A stretch of 64,000 nucleotides of DNA from Serratia sp. Ag1. GTDB taxonomy: Bacteria; Pseudomonadota; Gammaproteobacteria; Enterobacterales; Enterobacteriaceae. The first letter of the stretch is position 1. Each line of letters starts with the position of its first letter. This document shows positions 49,284-58,457 of this stretch, piece by piece. The DNA is taken from positions 1 through 64,000 of the forward strand of contig NZ_JQEI01000023.1 in the NCBI RefSeq assembly GCF_000743355.1, in the 5' to 3' direction. A program made the translations under genes and the position numbers. Under the pieces are notes generated by a model. It worked only from the letters and a program-made list of their open reading frames with translations. It ran no database searches and was not told the DNA's origin.

Positions 49284-51896
49284 TTATTCCCGTGGTTTTG
49301 CGGTGTCTCCCGCGTTTCTGTGCCTTGCCCGTTGCAACGCAGAAGCCAGTTGCCGCTGGCTGAACGGCTTACGCAACAGTTCGATATCCAATGATTCATC
49401 TTCGCTGTGCTGGCGCATATCCTGGCCGCTGATCAGCAACGTGCTTAGCCGTGGATTGACCGCACGTGCCTGATTGATCACCTGCACGCCGTTCAACTCA
49501 CCGGGTAGCATCAAATCGCTGATCAACAACGTGATATCCGCCGTCTGGCGCAGCATGGCCAGCGCTTCCTGGCTGTCGGCGCTGTCGAGCGTCAGATAGC
49601 CGAGTTGATGCAAGTGCTCGCACAGGGTATGGCGCACGTCATTTTCATCTTCCAGCACCAGAACCAGATGATCGGTAGCGTCGTTTGCTTCTGCAGGTAA
49701 AACCTGTGGCGCATCAGCGGTAGCCGCTTGCGCACGCGGCAGTTGCAGCCGCACCAGCGTCCCGCTACCGGGAGCGCTTTCCACCTGCACCCGGCCACCG
49801 GACTGGCGCACAAAGCCATAGACCATCGACAGGCCCAACCCGCTGCCGCTGCCAACGGCCTTGGTGGTGAAGAAAGGTTCGAACACCCGTGCTTTGACCT
49901 CTTCCGACATTCCGCTACCGGTATCAATGACCTCCAGCGCCACCATATCCTGTTTTTTACCCCCGGTTCGCACCACTCGCTGATTGTAAATGCGGATACG
50001 CACCGTGCCGCTGCGGCCTTCCATGGCATCGCGGGCATTCACCACCAGGTTCAGTAGCGCATTCTCTAATTGATTGACGTCGATCCACGCCAGCCAACCG
50101 GGCTGTTGAGCCTCAATGGTCAGGGAAAGCGTCGTCGGGAGTGAATGGCGCAGCAGTTCCTGCAGGTTTTCCACCAGGTCTTTTAACGCCACCGCCTGCG
50201 GGTGCAGCGCCTGCTTGCGGGAAAAGGCCAGCAGGCGCTGCGTCAACTGTGCGCCGCGCTCGGCGGCTTTCAGGGCGCGGGCGATGCGCTGCTCGCTCTG
50301 GGCGTCCAACCGGTGCTGGGTGGTCAGTTCCAGGCTACCGATAATCACGGCCAGCAGATTATTGAAATCATGTGCCAAACCGCCGGTCAGTTGACCCACC
50401 GCTTTCATTTTCTGGCTGTGCAACAGCGCTTCTTCCAGCGCTTTGCGCTCGGTGCGTTCCAGCACCACGTTCACTACGCCACGGTTGGGCACCGGGCTGA
50501 AACGCAGTTCAACGGTGCGCCCCCCGGCCAGTTGCAGCTCTTGTGGATGCGGTAGCTCGCTGGAGATATTGGCCAGCACCTCTTCCCAACGCTGGCCGTG
50601 GGGTGGCGTAACGTGCTGTAGCAAGGCGCGATAGTGCTGGCCGCGATGCAACTGCTGCTCGTTCAGCCCCAGCAGCAGCGGATATTGCGGATTCCACACC
50701 ACCAGATGGCCGTTATTGTCGAACAGCGCAAAGCCGTCACGCATTGCCAGAAAAGTGGTTTCCAACTGGGTACTTTTCTCTTTCAGCAGGCGTGAAGTCT
50801 GTTCCAGCGAAGCGGTGTTCCGGGCAAAAACGTTAAACGCGCGCGCCAGTTCCCCCAATTCATCACGCCGTTGCAGGGCGGGTACGTTAACTTCACGCTC
50901 ACCACGCGTTAAGCGCGTCATGGCGTTGGCAATCGCCGTCAGGTTGGAACCCAGATTGCGGTAGATATAGAGCCCGGCAAAACCGGTAATCACCAGCGAC
51001 AGCAAGGCAAACAGGCCGATAAACGCGATAATCGAGTTAAGTTCACTGTGTGTTTTGTGGGTGCGTTGCTCCGACTCATCCGCCACCTTTTGCACGTAGA
51101 GGTTAATGTCATCGCTGAGCATCGCTACCAGGGCTTTGATGTGGTAGGTGTAATAGGCCAGTGCCAGATCGCTCTGCTCCAGTTCCAGAGTTTGTGGCAG
51201 TAACGACAGCTCGCTGTGGCGGAACTGGCGCATTTTCTCATCGATCAGCGCGTCGCTGCTGTGCGCGGGCCAAGCGGCCATCACCTGGTTAATCTGTTGG
51301 GTGGCTGCCTTGGGGATCGGCGTCTGGATGGCAATCACCAATAAGCGATCGAGCTGGCTGAGCAATGCCGGTGGTGGCTGCTTAAGGTCGGCGTGCTGAC
51401 TGAGGCTGGTGATATGGCGCAGCGTGCTTTGCGCCTGATACAGCTCACTCAACAGGATATTGCGCTGCAGATGGCGGGTGTGCCCCAGTTCCAGCATGCG
51501 GGTCACGCTGGTTTCCAGCGCATTACTGCGTTCAATAATGCGGTTGACCAACGCCGGTTCGCTGTGGGCCAGTGGGGCATCGGCCAGACGAGCCAAAGAG
51601 GCTTGCAACGCCAATTGGGTCTGTTTCAGCCGTGCTGATTCACTCTGATATTCCAGCGCCCCGACCACCTGTGAAAGCCGGATGGCCGCCGTGGCGACGT
51701 TTGAGGTATCGCGGCTCAGCGCCATGCTGTCGCTCATTTCTTGCAGCGTTTGCGCCTGCATCTGTTCTTGCAGTTTGCCTGCGTGATTGAAACCGATGAT
51801 CGCCACGCCGCTGACCATCAGCGTGACGGCCACCACCAGCAGATTGAACATCAGCAAGCGCCCACGAGCACTGGCGAGAAAAGGCGTTTTGCGCAT
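49284..51896 (-). CDS. hybrid sensor histidine kinase
   Basis: This 870-residue membrane kinase has, in order: TM1 (14-36), a helical periplasmic sensor of about 250 residues, TM2 (288-312), HAMP (to about 366), PAS (about 375-480), a HisKA domain with His509 (GGLAHDFNNLLA), an HATPase domain (NLVVNARDAM, DTGSGM, GSGSGLGLSM) and a C-terminal receiver with Asp794 (LLISDLMLPGE). No HPt domain is present. ATG 51896 has GAGGGAGA upstream. It stands at the left of a sugar transport operon, and an OmpR-type regulator gene stands at the right end, so the pair probably controls that operon. The ligand is unknown. Confidence 0.9.
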   Translation of the reverse strand: MRKTPFLASARGRLLMFNLLVVAVTLMVSGVAIIGFNHAGKLQEQMQAQTLQEMSDSMALSRDTSNVATAAIRLSQVVGALEYQSESARLKQTQLALQASLARLADAPLAHSEPALVNRIIERSNALETSVTRMLELGHTRHLQRNILLSELYQAQSTLRHITSLSQHADLKQPPPALLSQLDRLLVIAIQTPIPKAATQQINQVMAAWPAHSSDALIDEKMRQFRHSELSLLPQTLELEQSDLALAYYTYHIKALVAMLSDDINLYVQKVADESEQRTHKTHSELNSIIAFIGLFALLSLVITGFAGLYIYRNLGSNLTAIANAMTRLTRGEREVNVPALQRRDELGELARAFNVFARNTASLEQTSRLLKEKSTQLETTFLAMRDGFALFDNNGHLVVWNPQYPLLLGLNEQQLHRGQHYRALLQHVTPPHGQRWEEVLANISSELPHPQELQLAGGRTVELRFSPVPNRGVVNVVLERTERKALEEALLHSQKMKAVGQLTGGLAHDFNNLLAVIIGSLELTTQHRLDAQSEQRIARALKAAERGAQLTQRLLAFSRKQALHPQAVALKDLVENLQELLRHSLPTTLSLTIEAQQPGWLAWIDVNQLENALLNLVVNARDAMEGRSGTVRIRIYNQRVVRTGGKKQDMVALEVIDTGSGMSEEVKARVFEPFFTTKAVGSGSGLGLSMVYGFVRQSGGRVQVESAPGSGTLVRLQLPRAQAATADAPQVLPAEANDATDHLVLVLEDENDVRHTLCEHLHQLGYLTLDSADSQEALAMLRQTADITLLISDLMLPGELNGVQVINQARAVNPRLSTLLISGQDMRQHSEDESLDIELLRKPFSQRQLASALQRARHRNAGDTAKPRE

Positions 51897-51926
51897 TATA
51901 TCTCCCTCAACGGTTTGCCCACAGTA

Positions 51927-52053
51927 TATACCCGTCATACTTCAAGTTGCTTGGGTGTTGGCTGCCCTCACTCACCCCAGTCACTTACCTGAGTAAGCTC
52001 CTGGGGACTCGTTCCGTTGCCGCCTACAAGCCACTCGAATTATTTAGGGTATA
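51927..52053. repeat. complete ERIC element, 127 bp
   Basis: It begins TATACCCGTCATACTTCAAG, has the core CCCCAGTCACTTACCTGAGT and AAGCTCCTGGGGACTCG, and ends CGAATTATTTAGGGTATA. Length and core agree with the canonical ERIC (the sequences behind the standard ERIC1R and ERIC2 primers). It separates the kinase gene from the divergent ABC transporter operon. Confidence 0.95.
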
Positions 52054-52114
52054 AAAGCCCCGCCGTTAACATTATGACAATCATGAATGGTGGCTGACAT
52101 TTTGTATTTATTCG

Positions 52115-52138
52115 GGCGTGATTAACTGCCATCACGCC
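52115..52138. promoter_or_regulatory. inverted repeat upstream of the sugar ABC operon
   Basis: GGCGTGAT and ATCACGCC are perfect 8-bp arms 8 bases apart, ending 17 bases before the first ATG. It may be an operator overlapping the transcription start or a leader hairpin near the ribosome-binding site. Confidence 0.5.
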
Positions 52139-52155
52139 AAACCGTAATCTGGGGA

Positions 52156-53685
52156 ATGATGATGGGCGCTACGCCGATTCTGGAAATGCAGAATATTGCC
52201 AAAAGTTTTGGCCAGTTTTACGCGCTGAATGGGGTCAATCTGACGGTATATCGCGGTGAAATCCATGCGCTGATGGGGGAAAACGGCGCAGGAAAAAGTA
52301 CATTGATGAAGATCTTGGCCGGTGCGTATACCGCCAGCAGCGGGGAAATTTTTATCGACGGACAGCCGTTTGCCATCAAAGGGCCAAAAGATGCTCTGGC
52401 AGCGGGGATCACCCTGATTTATCAGGAAATGAATCTGGCACCGAATCTGACAGTGGCAGAGAACATATTTCTCGGCAGCGAGATCCAGCGTGCTGGCCTG
52501 GTGCAGCGCCAGCAGATGCAGGAAGAGGCCCAGAAGGTGATTGATCGCTTAGGGGCGCAGTTCCGTGCCAGCGATCGGGTGATGAAACTGACCATTGCCG
52601 AGCAGCAACAGGTGGAGATCGCCCGTGCGCTGTACCGTAACAGCCGTATTCTGGTGATGGATGAACCGACCGCTGCACTGTCATCACGCGAGACACAGCG
52701 CCTGTTTGCCTTGATCAAACGCCTGCGCGACGAAGGCATGGCGATCATCTATATCAGCCACCGTATGGCAGAAGTATATGAGCTTTCTGATCGGGTCAGC
52801 GTGCTGCGCGACGGCCAATATGTGGGCAGCCTGACGCGCGACACACTCTCCGCCAGCGAACTGGTGCGCATGATGGTCGGGCGGCCACTGAGCGATCTGT
52901 TCAATAAAGAACGAGGGATCGCGGTGGGTGAAGCCCGCCTGGCGCTGCATGGCCTGACGGACGGTAACAAGATCAAACCGATCAACCTACAGGTAGGTTC
53001 CGGGGAGATCGTCGCTTTGGCCGGGTTGGTGGGGGCCGGGCGCTCTGAACTGGCACAGTTGATTTTTGGTGTGCGCAAGGCCACTGCGGGCACGATCGAG
53101 ATCGACGGCAAACCGGCTGTAATCCATTCCCCGCGTGATGCCATTGCTCTCGGCATTGGTTTTTTAACGGAAAACCGCAAAGAGCAGGGGTTGTTCCTCG
53201 ATCTGGCAGCCCATGAAAATATCGTGATGGCGACGCTGGAACGCGATGCGCGCTATGGGCTGCTGAACCGCGCTAAGGCACAGACTATCTCCAGCGACGC
53301 TATCAAGTTGCTGAACATCCGCGTACCTCATGCGCAAGTACGTGCCGGGGGGCTTTCCGGTGGTAATCAACAGAAATTGCTGATCTCGCGCTGGGTGGCG
53401 ATTGGCCCGCGCATTCTGATCCTCGACGAACCCACGCGCGGAGTGGATGTCGGGGCGAAAAGCGAAATCTACCGCATCATGAGCCAAATGGCGCAACAAG
53501 GTGTGGCGATCCTGATGATTTCCAGCGAGTTACCGGAGGTGGTCGGGATGAGCGACCGCGTGTATGTGATGCATGAAGGCAGCATTGCCGGTGAGCTGGC
53601 CGGTGCTGATATCACTCAGGAAAACATCATGACGCTGGCAACCGGCGTCGAAACAGGCCAACCACAGGTCGCTCATCATGAATAA
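52156..53685 (+). CDS. sugar ABC transporter, ATP-binding protein (RbsA/MglA type)
   Basis: This 509-residue protein has two ABC domains in tandem. The first has Walker [10 protein letters not shown] and Walker [11 protein letters not shown]; the second has a degenerate Walker A (LVGAGRSEL), the signature [14 protein letters not shown] and [13 protein letters not shown]. This is the CUT2 monosaccharide importer type. Three ATGs follow each other at 52156-52164; GGGG is best spaced to the third. It overlaps or nearly touches the permease gene and is the first gene of the sugar operon. Confidence 0.93.
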   Translation: MMMGATPILEMQNIAKSFGQFYALNGVNLTVYRGEIHALMGENGAGKSTLMKILAGAYTASSGEIFIDGQPFAIKGPKDALAAGITLIYQEMNLAPNLTVAENIFLGSEIQRAGLVQRQQMQEEAQKVIDRLGAQFRASDRVMKLTIAEQQQVEIARALYRNSRILVMDEPTAALSSRETQRLFALIKRLRDEGMAIIYISHRMAEVYELSDRVSVLRDGQYVGSLTRDTLSASELVRMMVGRPLSDLFNKERGIAVGEARLALHGLTDGNKIKPINLQVGSGEIVALAGLVGAGRSELAQLIFGVRKATAGTIEIDGKPAVIHSPRDAIALGIGFLTENRKEQGLFLDLAAHENIVMATLERDARYGLLNRAKAQTISSDAIKLLNIRVPHAQVRAGGLSGGNQQKLLISRWVAIGPRILILDEPTRGVDVGAKSEIYRIMSQMAQQGVAILMISSELPEVVGMSDRVYVMHEGSIAGELAGADITQENIMTLATGVETGQPQVAHHE

Positions 53686-53713
53686 CCCTAGCCGAATGCT
53701 CAAGGAACCTGCT

Positions 53714-54682
53714 ATGACCACTAAAGCCCCAGCCTTGAAACGGGCGTTACTCGGCGATCTGATGCAAACGGTCGGTATTTTGCCGATATTGATCCTGATC
53801 GTCGCCATTTTTGGCTTTGTTGCCCCTAACTTTTTCACCGATGCCAACCTGCTGAATATCGCCCGTCAGGCTTCGATCAATATCGTGCTGGCGGCTGGGA
53901 TGACTTTCATCATCCTCACCGGGGGGATCGATCTCTCTGTTGGTTCGATGCTGGGGACGACCGCCGTGGTGGCGATGGCGGTATCGCTGATGCCGGGTGT
54001 TGCCGGGCTGGCTATTCCACTGGCTTTGCTGGCCGGGCTGGGCATGGGATTGTTTAACGGCATTCTGGTGGCTTATGCCGGTTTGCCACCGTTTATCGTG
54101 ACGCTCGGCACCTACACGGCGCTGCGTGGTGCGGCGTATCTGCTGGCGGATGGCACCACCATTATTAATTCCGATATCAGTTTTGAATGGATCGGTAACG
54201 CTTATCTGGGGCCGATCCCGTGGCTGGTGGTGATTGCCTTTGCGGTCATTGCTCTGTGCTGGTTCATCCTGCGCCGTACGACGCTGGGCGTACATATTTA
54301 CGCCGTGGGCGGCAACATGCAGGCGGCTCGTTTGACCGGGATTAAAGTTGGTGCGGTGCTGCTGTTTGTGTACGGCATGAGCGGCCTGCTTTCCGGGTTG
54401 GGCGGTGTGATGAGTGCTTCGCGCCTCTACAGCGCCAACGGCAACCTGGGGATGGGCTATGAGCTGGATGCGATTGCGGCCGTGATCCTGGGCGGCACCA
54501 GTTTTGTGGGTGGCATCGGCACCATTACCGGCACTCTGGTGGGGGCGTTAATCATCGCCACCCTGAATAACGGTATGACGCTGATGGGCGTTTCGTATTT
54601 TTGGCAGTTGGTGATTAAAGGTGCGGTGATCATTGTTGCGGTAATGATCGACAAATACCGTACCCGCAATTACCAGCATTGA
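53714..54682 (+). CDS. sugar ABC transporter permease (RbsC type)
   Basis: This 322-residue inner membrane permease has about nine or ten helices and the BPD_transp_2 signature blocks GMTFIILTGGIDLSVGSM, YAVGGNMQAARLTGI and YELDAIAAVILGG. ATG 53714 has AAGGAAC upstream and gives a RbsC-like N-terminus. A start at 53678 overlapping the ATPase gene is possible but has no ribosome-binding site. It pairs with the ATPase upstream and the binding protein downstream. Confidence 0.92.
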   Translation: MTTKAPALKRALLGDLMQTVGILPILILIVAIFGFVAPNFFTDANLLNIARQASINIVLAAGMTFIILTGGIDLSVGSMLGTTAVVAMAVSLMPGVAGLAIPLALLAGLGMGLFNGILVAYAGLPPFIVTLGTYTALRGAAYLLADGTTIINSDISFEWIGNAYLGPIPWLVVIAFAVIALCWFILRRTTLGVHIYAVGGNMQAARLTGIKVGAVLLFVYGMSGLLSGLGGVMSASRLYSANGNLGMGYELDAIAAVILGGTSFVGGIGTITGTLVGALIIATLNNGMTLMGVSYFWQLVIKGAVIIVAVMIDKYRTRNYQH

Positions 54683-54754
54683 TTTACCCGTCGTCCTGCA
54701 GGTTACAGCGCCATTCGCTGCAACTTGGAGTCCATAAATAACGAGGAAAACACT

Positions 54755-55696
54755 ATGCGTTTCAAGCCATTGATGACCGCTTTACTGGTAACTGCTGCGT
54801 TGGGCAGCGCCACGCTGGTACAGGCGAAAGAGTTGAAATCGATTGGGGTGACGGTGGGCGATCTGGCTAACCCGTTCTTTGTGCAGATCACCAAAGGCGC
54901 GGAGCTGAAAGCGCGTGAACTGGCGGGGGATAAGGTCAACGTTACGCTGGTGTCGAGTGGTTACGATCTGGGGCAACAGGTGGCGCAGATCGATAACTTT
55001 ATCGCTGCCAAGGTCGATATGATCATCCTGAACGCTGCCGACTCCAAAGGTATCGGCCCGGCGGTGAAGCGCGCTAAAGACGCCGGGATTGTGGTGGTAG
55101 CGGTGGACGTGGCGGCAGACGGTGCCGATGCCACCATTACTTCTGATAACACCCAGGCGGGGGAAATGGCCTGTAAGTACATTTCTGATCGGCTGAAAAA
55201 CAAAGGCAACGTGGTGATCATTAACGGGCCGCCGGTTTCTGCAGTACAAAACCGGGTAGAAGGCTGTATGAACGAACTGAAGAAACACCCGGAGATCAAG
55301 CTGCTTTCCCATAACCAGAATGCCAAGGGCAGCCGTGAGGGTGGGCTGGAGATTATGACTTCTCTGTTGGCGGCGAACCCACATATTGACGGGGTGTTTG
55401 CGATTAACGATCCGACGGCGATTGGCGCCGATCTGGCCGCCAAGCAGGCGCAACGCAACGAATTCTTTATCGCCGGTGTTGATGGTTCACCGGATGGTGA
55501 AGAAGCGTTAAAACGCGGTAACTCGCTGTTTGTCGCGACTCCGGCGCAGGATCCGCAGGTGATGGCGGCGAAAGCGGTAGAGATCGGCTATGACATTCTG
55601 CAAGGCAAACCGGCACCGACAGGGCCAGTGCTGATCCCGGTTACCCTGATCGATAAAAACAATATCGGCAGCTACAAAGGCTGGACGGTGAAATAA
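54755..55696 (+). CDS. sugar ABC transporter substrate-binding protein (RbsB type)
   Basis: This 313-residue periplasmic protein has a signal peptide (MRFKPLMTALLVTAALGSATLVQA) and a type I periplasmic binding fold: GVTVGDLANPFFVQITKGAE, MIILNAADSKGIGPAVKRA, VDGSPDGEEALKRG. AGGAAAA lies before ATG 54755; a longer frame begins at 54725. It captures the sugar imported by the operon. Given the D-lyxose/D-mannose isomerase downstream, a pentose or hexose of that stereochemistry is likely. Confidence 0.93.
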   Translation: MRFKPLMTALLVTAALGSATLVQAKELKSIGVTVGDLANPFFVQITKGAELKARELAGDKVNVTLVSSGYDLGQQVAQIDNFIAAKVDMIILNAADSKGIGPAVKRAKDAGIVVVAVDVAADGADATITSDNTQAGEMACKYISDRLKNKGNVVIINGPPVSAVQNRVEGCMNELKKHPEIKLLSHNQNAKGSREGGLEIMTSLLAANPHIDGVFAINDPTAIGADLAAKQAQRNEFFIAGVDGSPDGEEALKRGNSLFVATPAQDPQVMAAKAVEIGYDILQGKPAPTGPVLIPVTLIDKNNIGSYKGWTVK

Positions 55697-55726
55697 CCGT
55701 CGCATCCCGCTCAGGTTGGGGTGAGA

Positions 55727-55744
55727 GGGGGCTCTTGAGCCCCC
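55727..55744. terminator. GC-rich hairpin after the binding protein gene
   Basis: GGGGGCTC / GAGCCCCC is a perfect 8-bp stem with a 2-base loop. Without a T-tract it is probably an attenuating or mRNA-stabilising hairpin, explaining higher expression of the binding protein than of the downstream enzymes. Confidence 0.55.
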
Positions 55745-55833
55745 AGCTCGGTTGCATTCACCGCGTTACCGAATAAACCCAAACATGCGTCCGCAGTCTT
55801 AAGATGTGAACAGGAGTCCACTCAGGAGGCAGG

Positions 55834-56520
55834 ATGAAACGTTCCAGCGTGAACCAGATCTTACAGCAGACCCGGCATTTCTTCGTTCAGCACGGCGTCC
55901 ATTTACCGCCTTTTGCTCATTTCAGCCCACAGGTGTGGCAAAAAATCGATCGTAAACCCTGGCAGGAAGTGTTCGACCTGAAGCTGGGGTGGGACGTCAC
56001 CGCCTTCGGTGAAGATGATTTTACCCACTGTGGCCTGACGCTGTTCACGCTGCGTAACGGTTCCCCCAGCGGCCAGCCGTACAGCAAATGCTATGCGGAA
56101 AAGGTGATGCACTGCCGCGAAGCGCAGGTGACGCCGATGCATTTTCACTGGCACAAGAGTGAGGACATCATTAATCGTGGCGGTGGCAACCTGGTTATTG
56201 AACTGCACAAGGCCGATCCACAAGGGCAACTGGCGGCAGAGGAAGTGACGGTAGTGCTCGACGGTTGCCGCCAGACCCACGCAGCGGGCTCACGCCTGCG
56301 CCTGGCTCCGGGGGAGAGCATTTGCCTGACACCGGGGATCTACCACAGTTTTTGGGGTGAAGAAGGCTTTGGCGACGTACTGGTCGGGGAGGTGTCGATG
56401 GTGAACGATGACGACACCGATAACCGCTTCCTGAAGCCCCTCAGCCGTTTTGATCGGATCGAAGAAGATCAGCCGCCAAAGTGGCTGCTGTGCAATGAGT
56501 ATTTGGGCTTTATTGAGTAA
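55834..56520 (+). CDS. D-lyxose/D-mannose ketol-isomerase
   Basis: This 228-residue cupin isomerase matches the D-lyxose isomerase family (YdaE-like). The Mn2+ ligands lie in TPMHFHWHKSEDIINRGGG (two His, Glu) and TPGIYHSFWGE (His). Family enzymes interconvert D-lyxose and D-xylulose and also D-mannose and D-fructose. GGAGGC lies before the ATG. It is the first enzyme gene after the transporter and produces the ketose used by the kinase downstream. Confidence 0.92.
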   Translation: MKRSSVNQILQQTRHFFVQHGVHLPPFAHFSPQVWQKIDRKPWQEVFDLKLGWDVTAFGEDDFTHCGLTLFTLRNGSPSGQPYSKCYAEKVMHCREAQVTPMHFHWHKSEDIINRGGGNLVIELHKADPQGQLAAEEVTVVLDGCRQTHAAGSRLRLAPGESICLTPGIYHSFWGEEGFGDVLVGEVSMVNDDDTDNRFLKPLSRFDRIEEDQPPKWLLCNEYLGFIE

Positions 56521-56531
56521 GGGGTAATACC

Positions 56532-57392
56532 ATGGCTTTGATTTCATTGGCACAAGGGCTGGCCCATGCGCGCCAGCACGGCTATGCCCTGGGGGCATTT
56601 AACGTACTCGACAGCCACTTTCTACGCGCCTTGTTCAACGCCGCCAAGCAGGCGCGATCGCCGTTTATCATTAATATCGCCGAAGTGCATTTCAAATATG
56701 TCTCGTTGGAATCTCTGGTAGCGGCGATTAAAAGCGAAGTGGCACAGCACGATATTCCGGTGGTGCTGAACCTCGATCACGGCCTGCATTTTGAGGCAAT
56801 CGTACAGGCGTTGCGGTTGGGCTTCAGCTCGGTGATGTTTGATGGTTCGGGTTTGAGCTATGAAGAGAATCTGCGCCAGACCAAAGAAGTGGTGCGCATG
56901 TGCCACGCCGTGGGGGTTTCGGTTGAGGCCGAACTGGGCGCGGTGGGCGGTGATGAAGGCGGCGCGCTGTACGGTGAGGCGGACAGCAACAAATTTACCG
57001 ATCCAGAACGGGCGCGGGAGTTTGTCAGGCACACCGGTATCGATGCGTTAGCGGTGGCGATTGGCAACGCACACGGTAAATACAAAGGGGAGCCACGACT
57101 GGATTTTGCCCGCCTGGCGGCGATCCAGCAGCAGACGGGGTTACCGCTGGTGCTGCACGGCGGTTCCGGGATCAGTGATGCCGATTTCAAACGCGCCATT
57201 GCTTCAGGTATCCACAAGATCAACTTTTACACCGGGATGTCGCAGGCCGCGCTGGCAACGATCGAGCAGCGTATAGCACAGCGCCACGCGATTTATGATG
57301 AGTTTGCCGAAGTGCTGCTGGCGATCGAACAGTCAATCAGTGAAGTGGTGCAGCAGCAGATGCAGATCTTCGGCAGCGCCGGGCGGCTGTAA
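56532..57392 (+). CDS. class II ketose-bisphosphate aldolase (GatY/KbaY-like)
   Basis: This 286-residue zinc aldolase has the catalytic Asp-His in VLNLDHGLHFE and further metal histidines in IGNAHGKYKG and LVLHGGSGI. Members cleave fructose- or tagatose-1,6-bisphosphate to triose phosphates. It begins 11 bases after the isomerase gene, and its stop overlaps the kinase start (TAATG). Stereospecificity cannot be told from the sequence. Confidence 0.92.
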   Translation: MALISLAQGLAHARQHGYALGAFNVLDSHFLRALFNAAKQARSPFIINIAEVHFKYVSLESLVAAIKSEVAQHDIPVVLNLDHGLHFEAIVQALRLGFSSVMFDGSGLSYEENLRQTKEVVRMCHAVGVSVEAELGAVGGDEGGALYGEADSNKFTDPERAREFVRHTGIDALAVAIGNAHGKYKGEPRLDFARLAAIQQQTGLPLVLHGGSGISDADFKRAIASGIHKINFYTGMSQAALATIEQRIAQRHAIYDEFAEVLLAIEQSISEVVQQQMQIFGSAGRL

Positions 57393-58408
57393 TGAAGCGG
57401 CGCGGTATTCTTGCGGCTGGCAATATGCTGGTGGATCACGTGCATCAGATCGCCCACTGGCCGCAGCCCGGCTGGTTGGTAGAGATTGAGCATAGCGAAC
57501 GGGCCAGCGGTGGTGCGCCGCTCAACGTATTGCTGACGCTGGCGCGCATGCAGACGGGGCTGCCGCTGGCGGCGATCGGGCTGATTGGTTGCGATGCTGA
57601 CGGCGATTACCTGCTGCAAATGCTGGAGCAGCATCAGGTTGAGCACCGTGGGGTGCAGCGTAACCCGCAGGCGATGACCGCGATGACACAGGTGATGACC
57701 GAACCAGGTGGGCAGCGCACGTTCTTTCATGCTCCAGGGGCTAACCGCCTGCTGGATTTGGCCGCTTTTGAGCGGGTTAACAGCGAGCACAAGATTTTTC
57801 ACCTGGGTTATCTGCTGTTGCTCGACAGCCTGGATCGCTCCGATGCGGAGTTTGGTACACGCAGTGCGCGGTTGCTGGCACAGATGCAGCAACGCGGTTA
57901 TCACACTTCACTGGATCTGGTTTCGCGCCAGGGCGATCCGCGCTATCGCCCGCTGGTGTTGCCCGCATTGCGCTGGCTGGATTATCTGGTGATCAACGAA
58001 CTGGAAGCCGGGGAGTTTACCGGGCTGGTACTGCGTGCCGCCGATGGCACCTTGCAACAGCATTTAATGGCGCAGGCTGCAGAACAGCTGATGAACGAAG
58101 GTGTGCGGCGGCGGGTGGTGATCCACTGCCCTGAGGGCGCTTATGGGCTGGAGCGGAACGGCGCAGCACGTTGGCAGCCTTCCTGGCCTTTGGATGCGGC
58201 CCAAATTGTTGGCAGCGTTGGGGCGGGGGATGCGTTCTGTGCTGGTGTGCTGTATGCCAGCCATGAAAACTGGCCGTTAGAAGAAACGCTGCAACTGGCA
58301 CATACCTGTGCCCGTTTTAACCTGCTGTGTGCCAACGCGATCGATGGTGCACGGCCATTAGCAGAATTGATGGCGTATATTACCCTCAATAATTCGAGTT
58401 GCCTGTAG
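57392..58408 (+). CDS. PfkB-family carbohydrate kinase
   Basis: This 338-residue ribokinase-fold enzyme has GGAPLNVLLTLARM and the C-terminal signature VGSVGAGDAFCAGVLYA with the catalytic Asp. It would phosphorylate the ketose or ketose phosphate between the isomerase and the aldolase. Its start overlaps the aldolase stop. The last residues (NNSSCL) and the stop codon are encoded by an ERIC repeat, so the C-terminal tail is not ancestral. Confidence 0.9.
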   Translation: MKRRGILAAGNMLVDHVHQIAHWPQPGWLVEIEHSERASGGAPLNVLLTLARMQTGLPLAAIGLIGCDADGDYLLQMLEQHQVEHRGVQRNPQAMTAMTQVMTEPGGQRTFFHAPGANRLLDLAAFERVNSEHKIFHLGYLLLLDSLDRSDAEFGTRSARLLAQMQQRGYHTSLDLVSRQGDPRYRPLVLPALRWLDYLVINELEAGEFTGLVLRAADGTLQQHLMAQAAEQLMNEGVRRRVVIHCPEGAYGLERNGAARWQPSWPLDAAQIVGSVGAGDAFCAGVLYASHENWPLEETLQLAHTCARFNLLCANAIDGARPLAELMAYITLNNSSCL

Positions 58409-58457
58409 GCGACAGCGCGCAGCCAACAACCAAGCAACCTGAAGTATGCCGGGGATA
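58380..58457. repeat. partial ERIC element at the end of the PfkB gene
   Basis: AATAATTCGAGTTGCCTGTA starts the element inside the kinase gene, and CCAAGCAACCTGAAGTATG then CCGGGGATA ends it. Both arms are present, but the core is largely deleted. It separates the kinase gene from the convergent response regulator gene. Confidence 0.75.
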
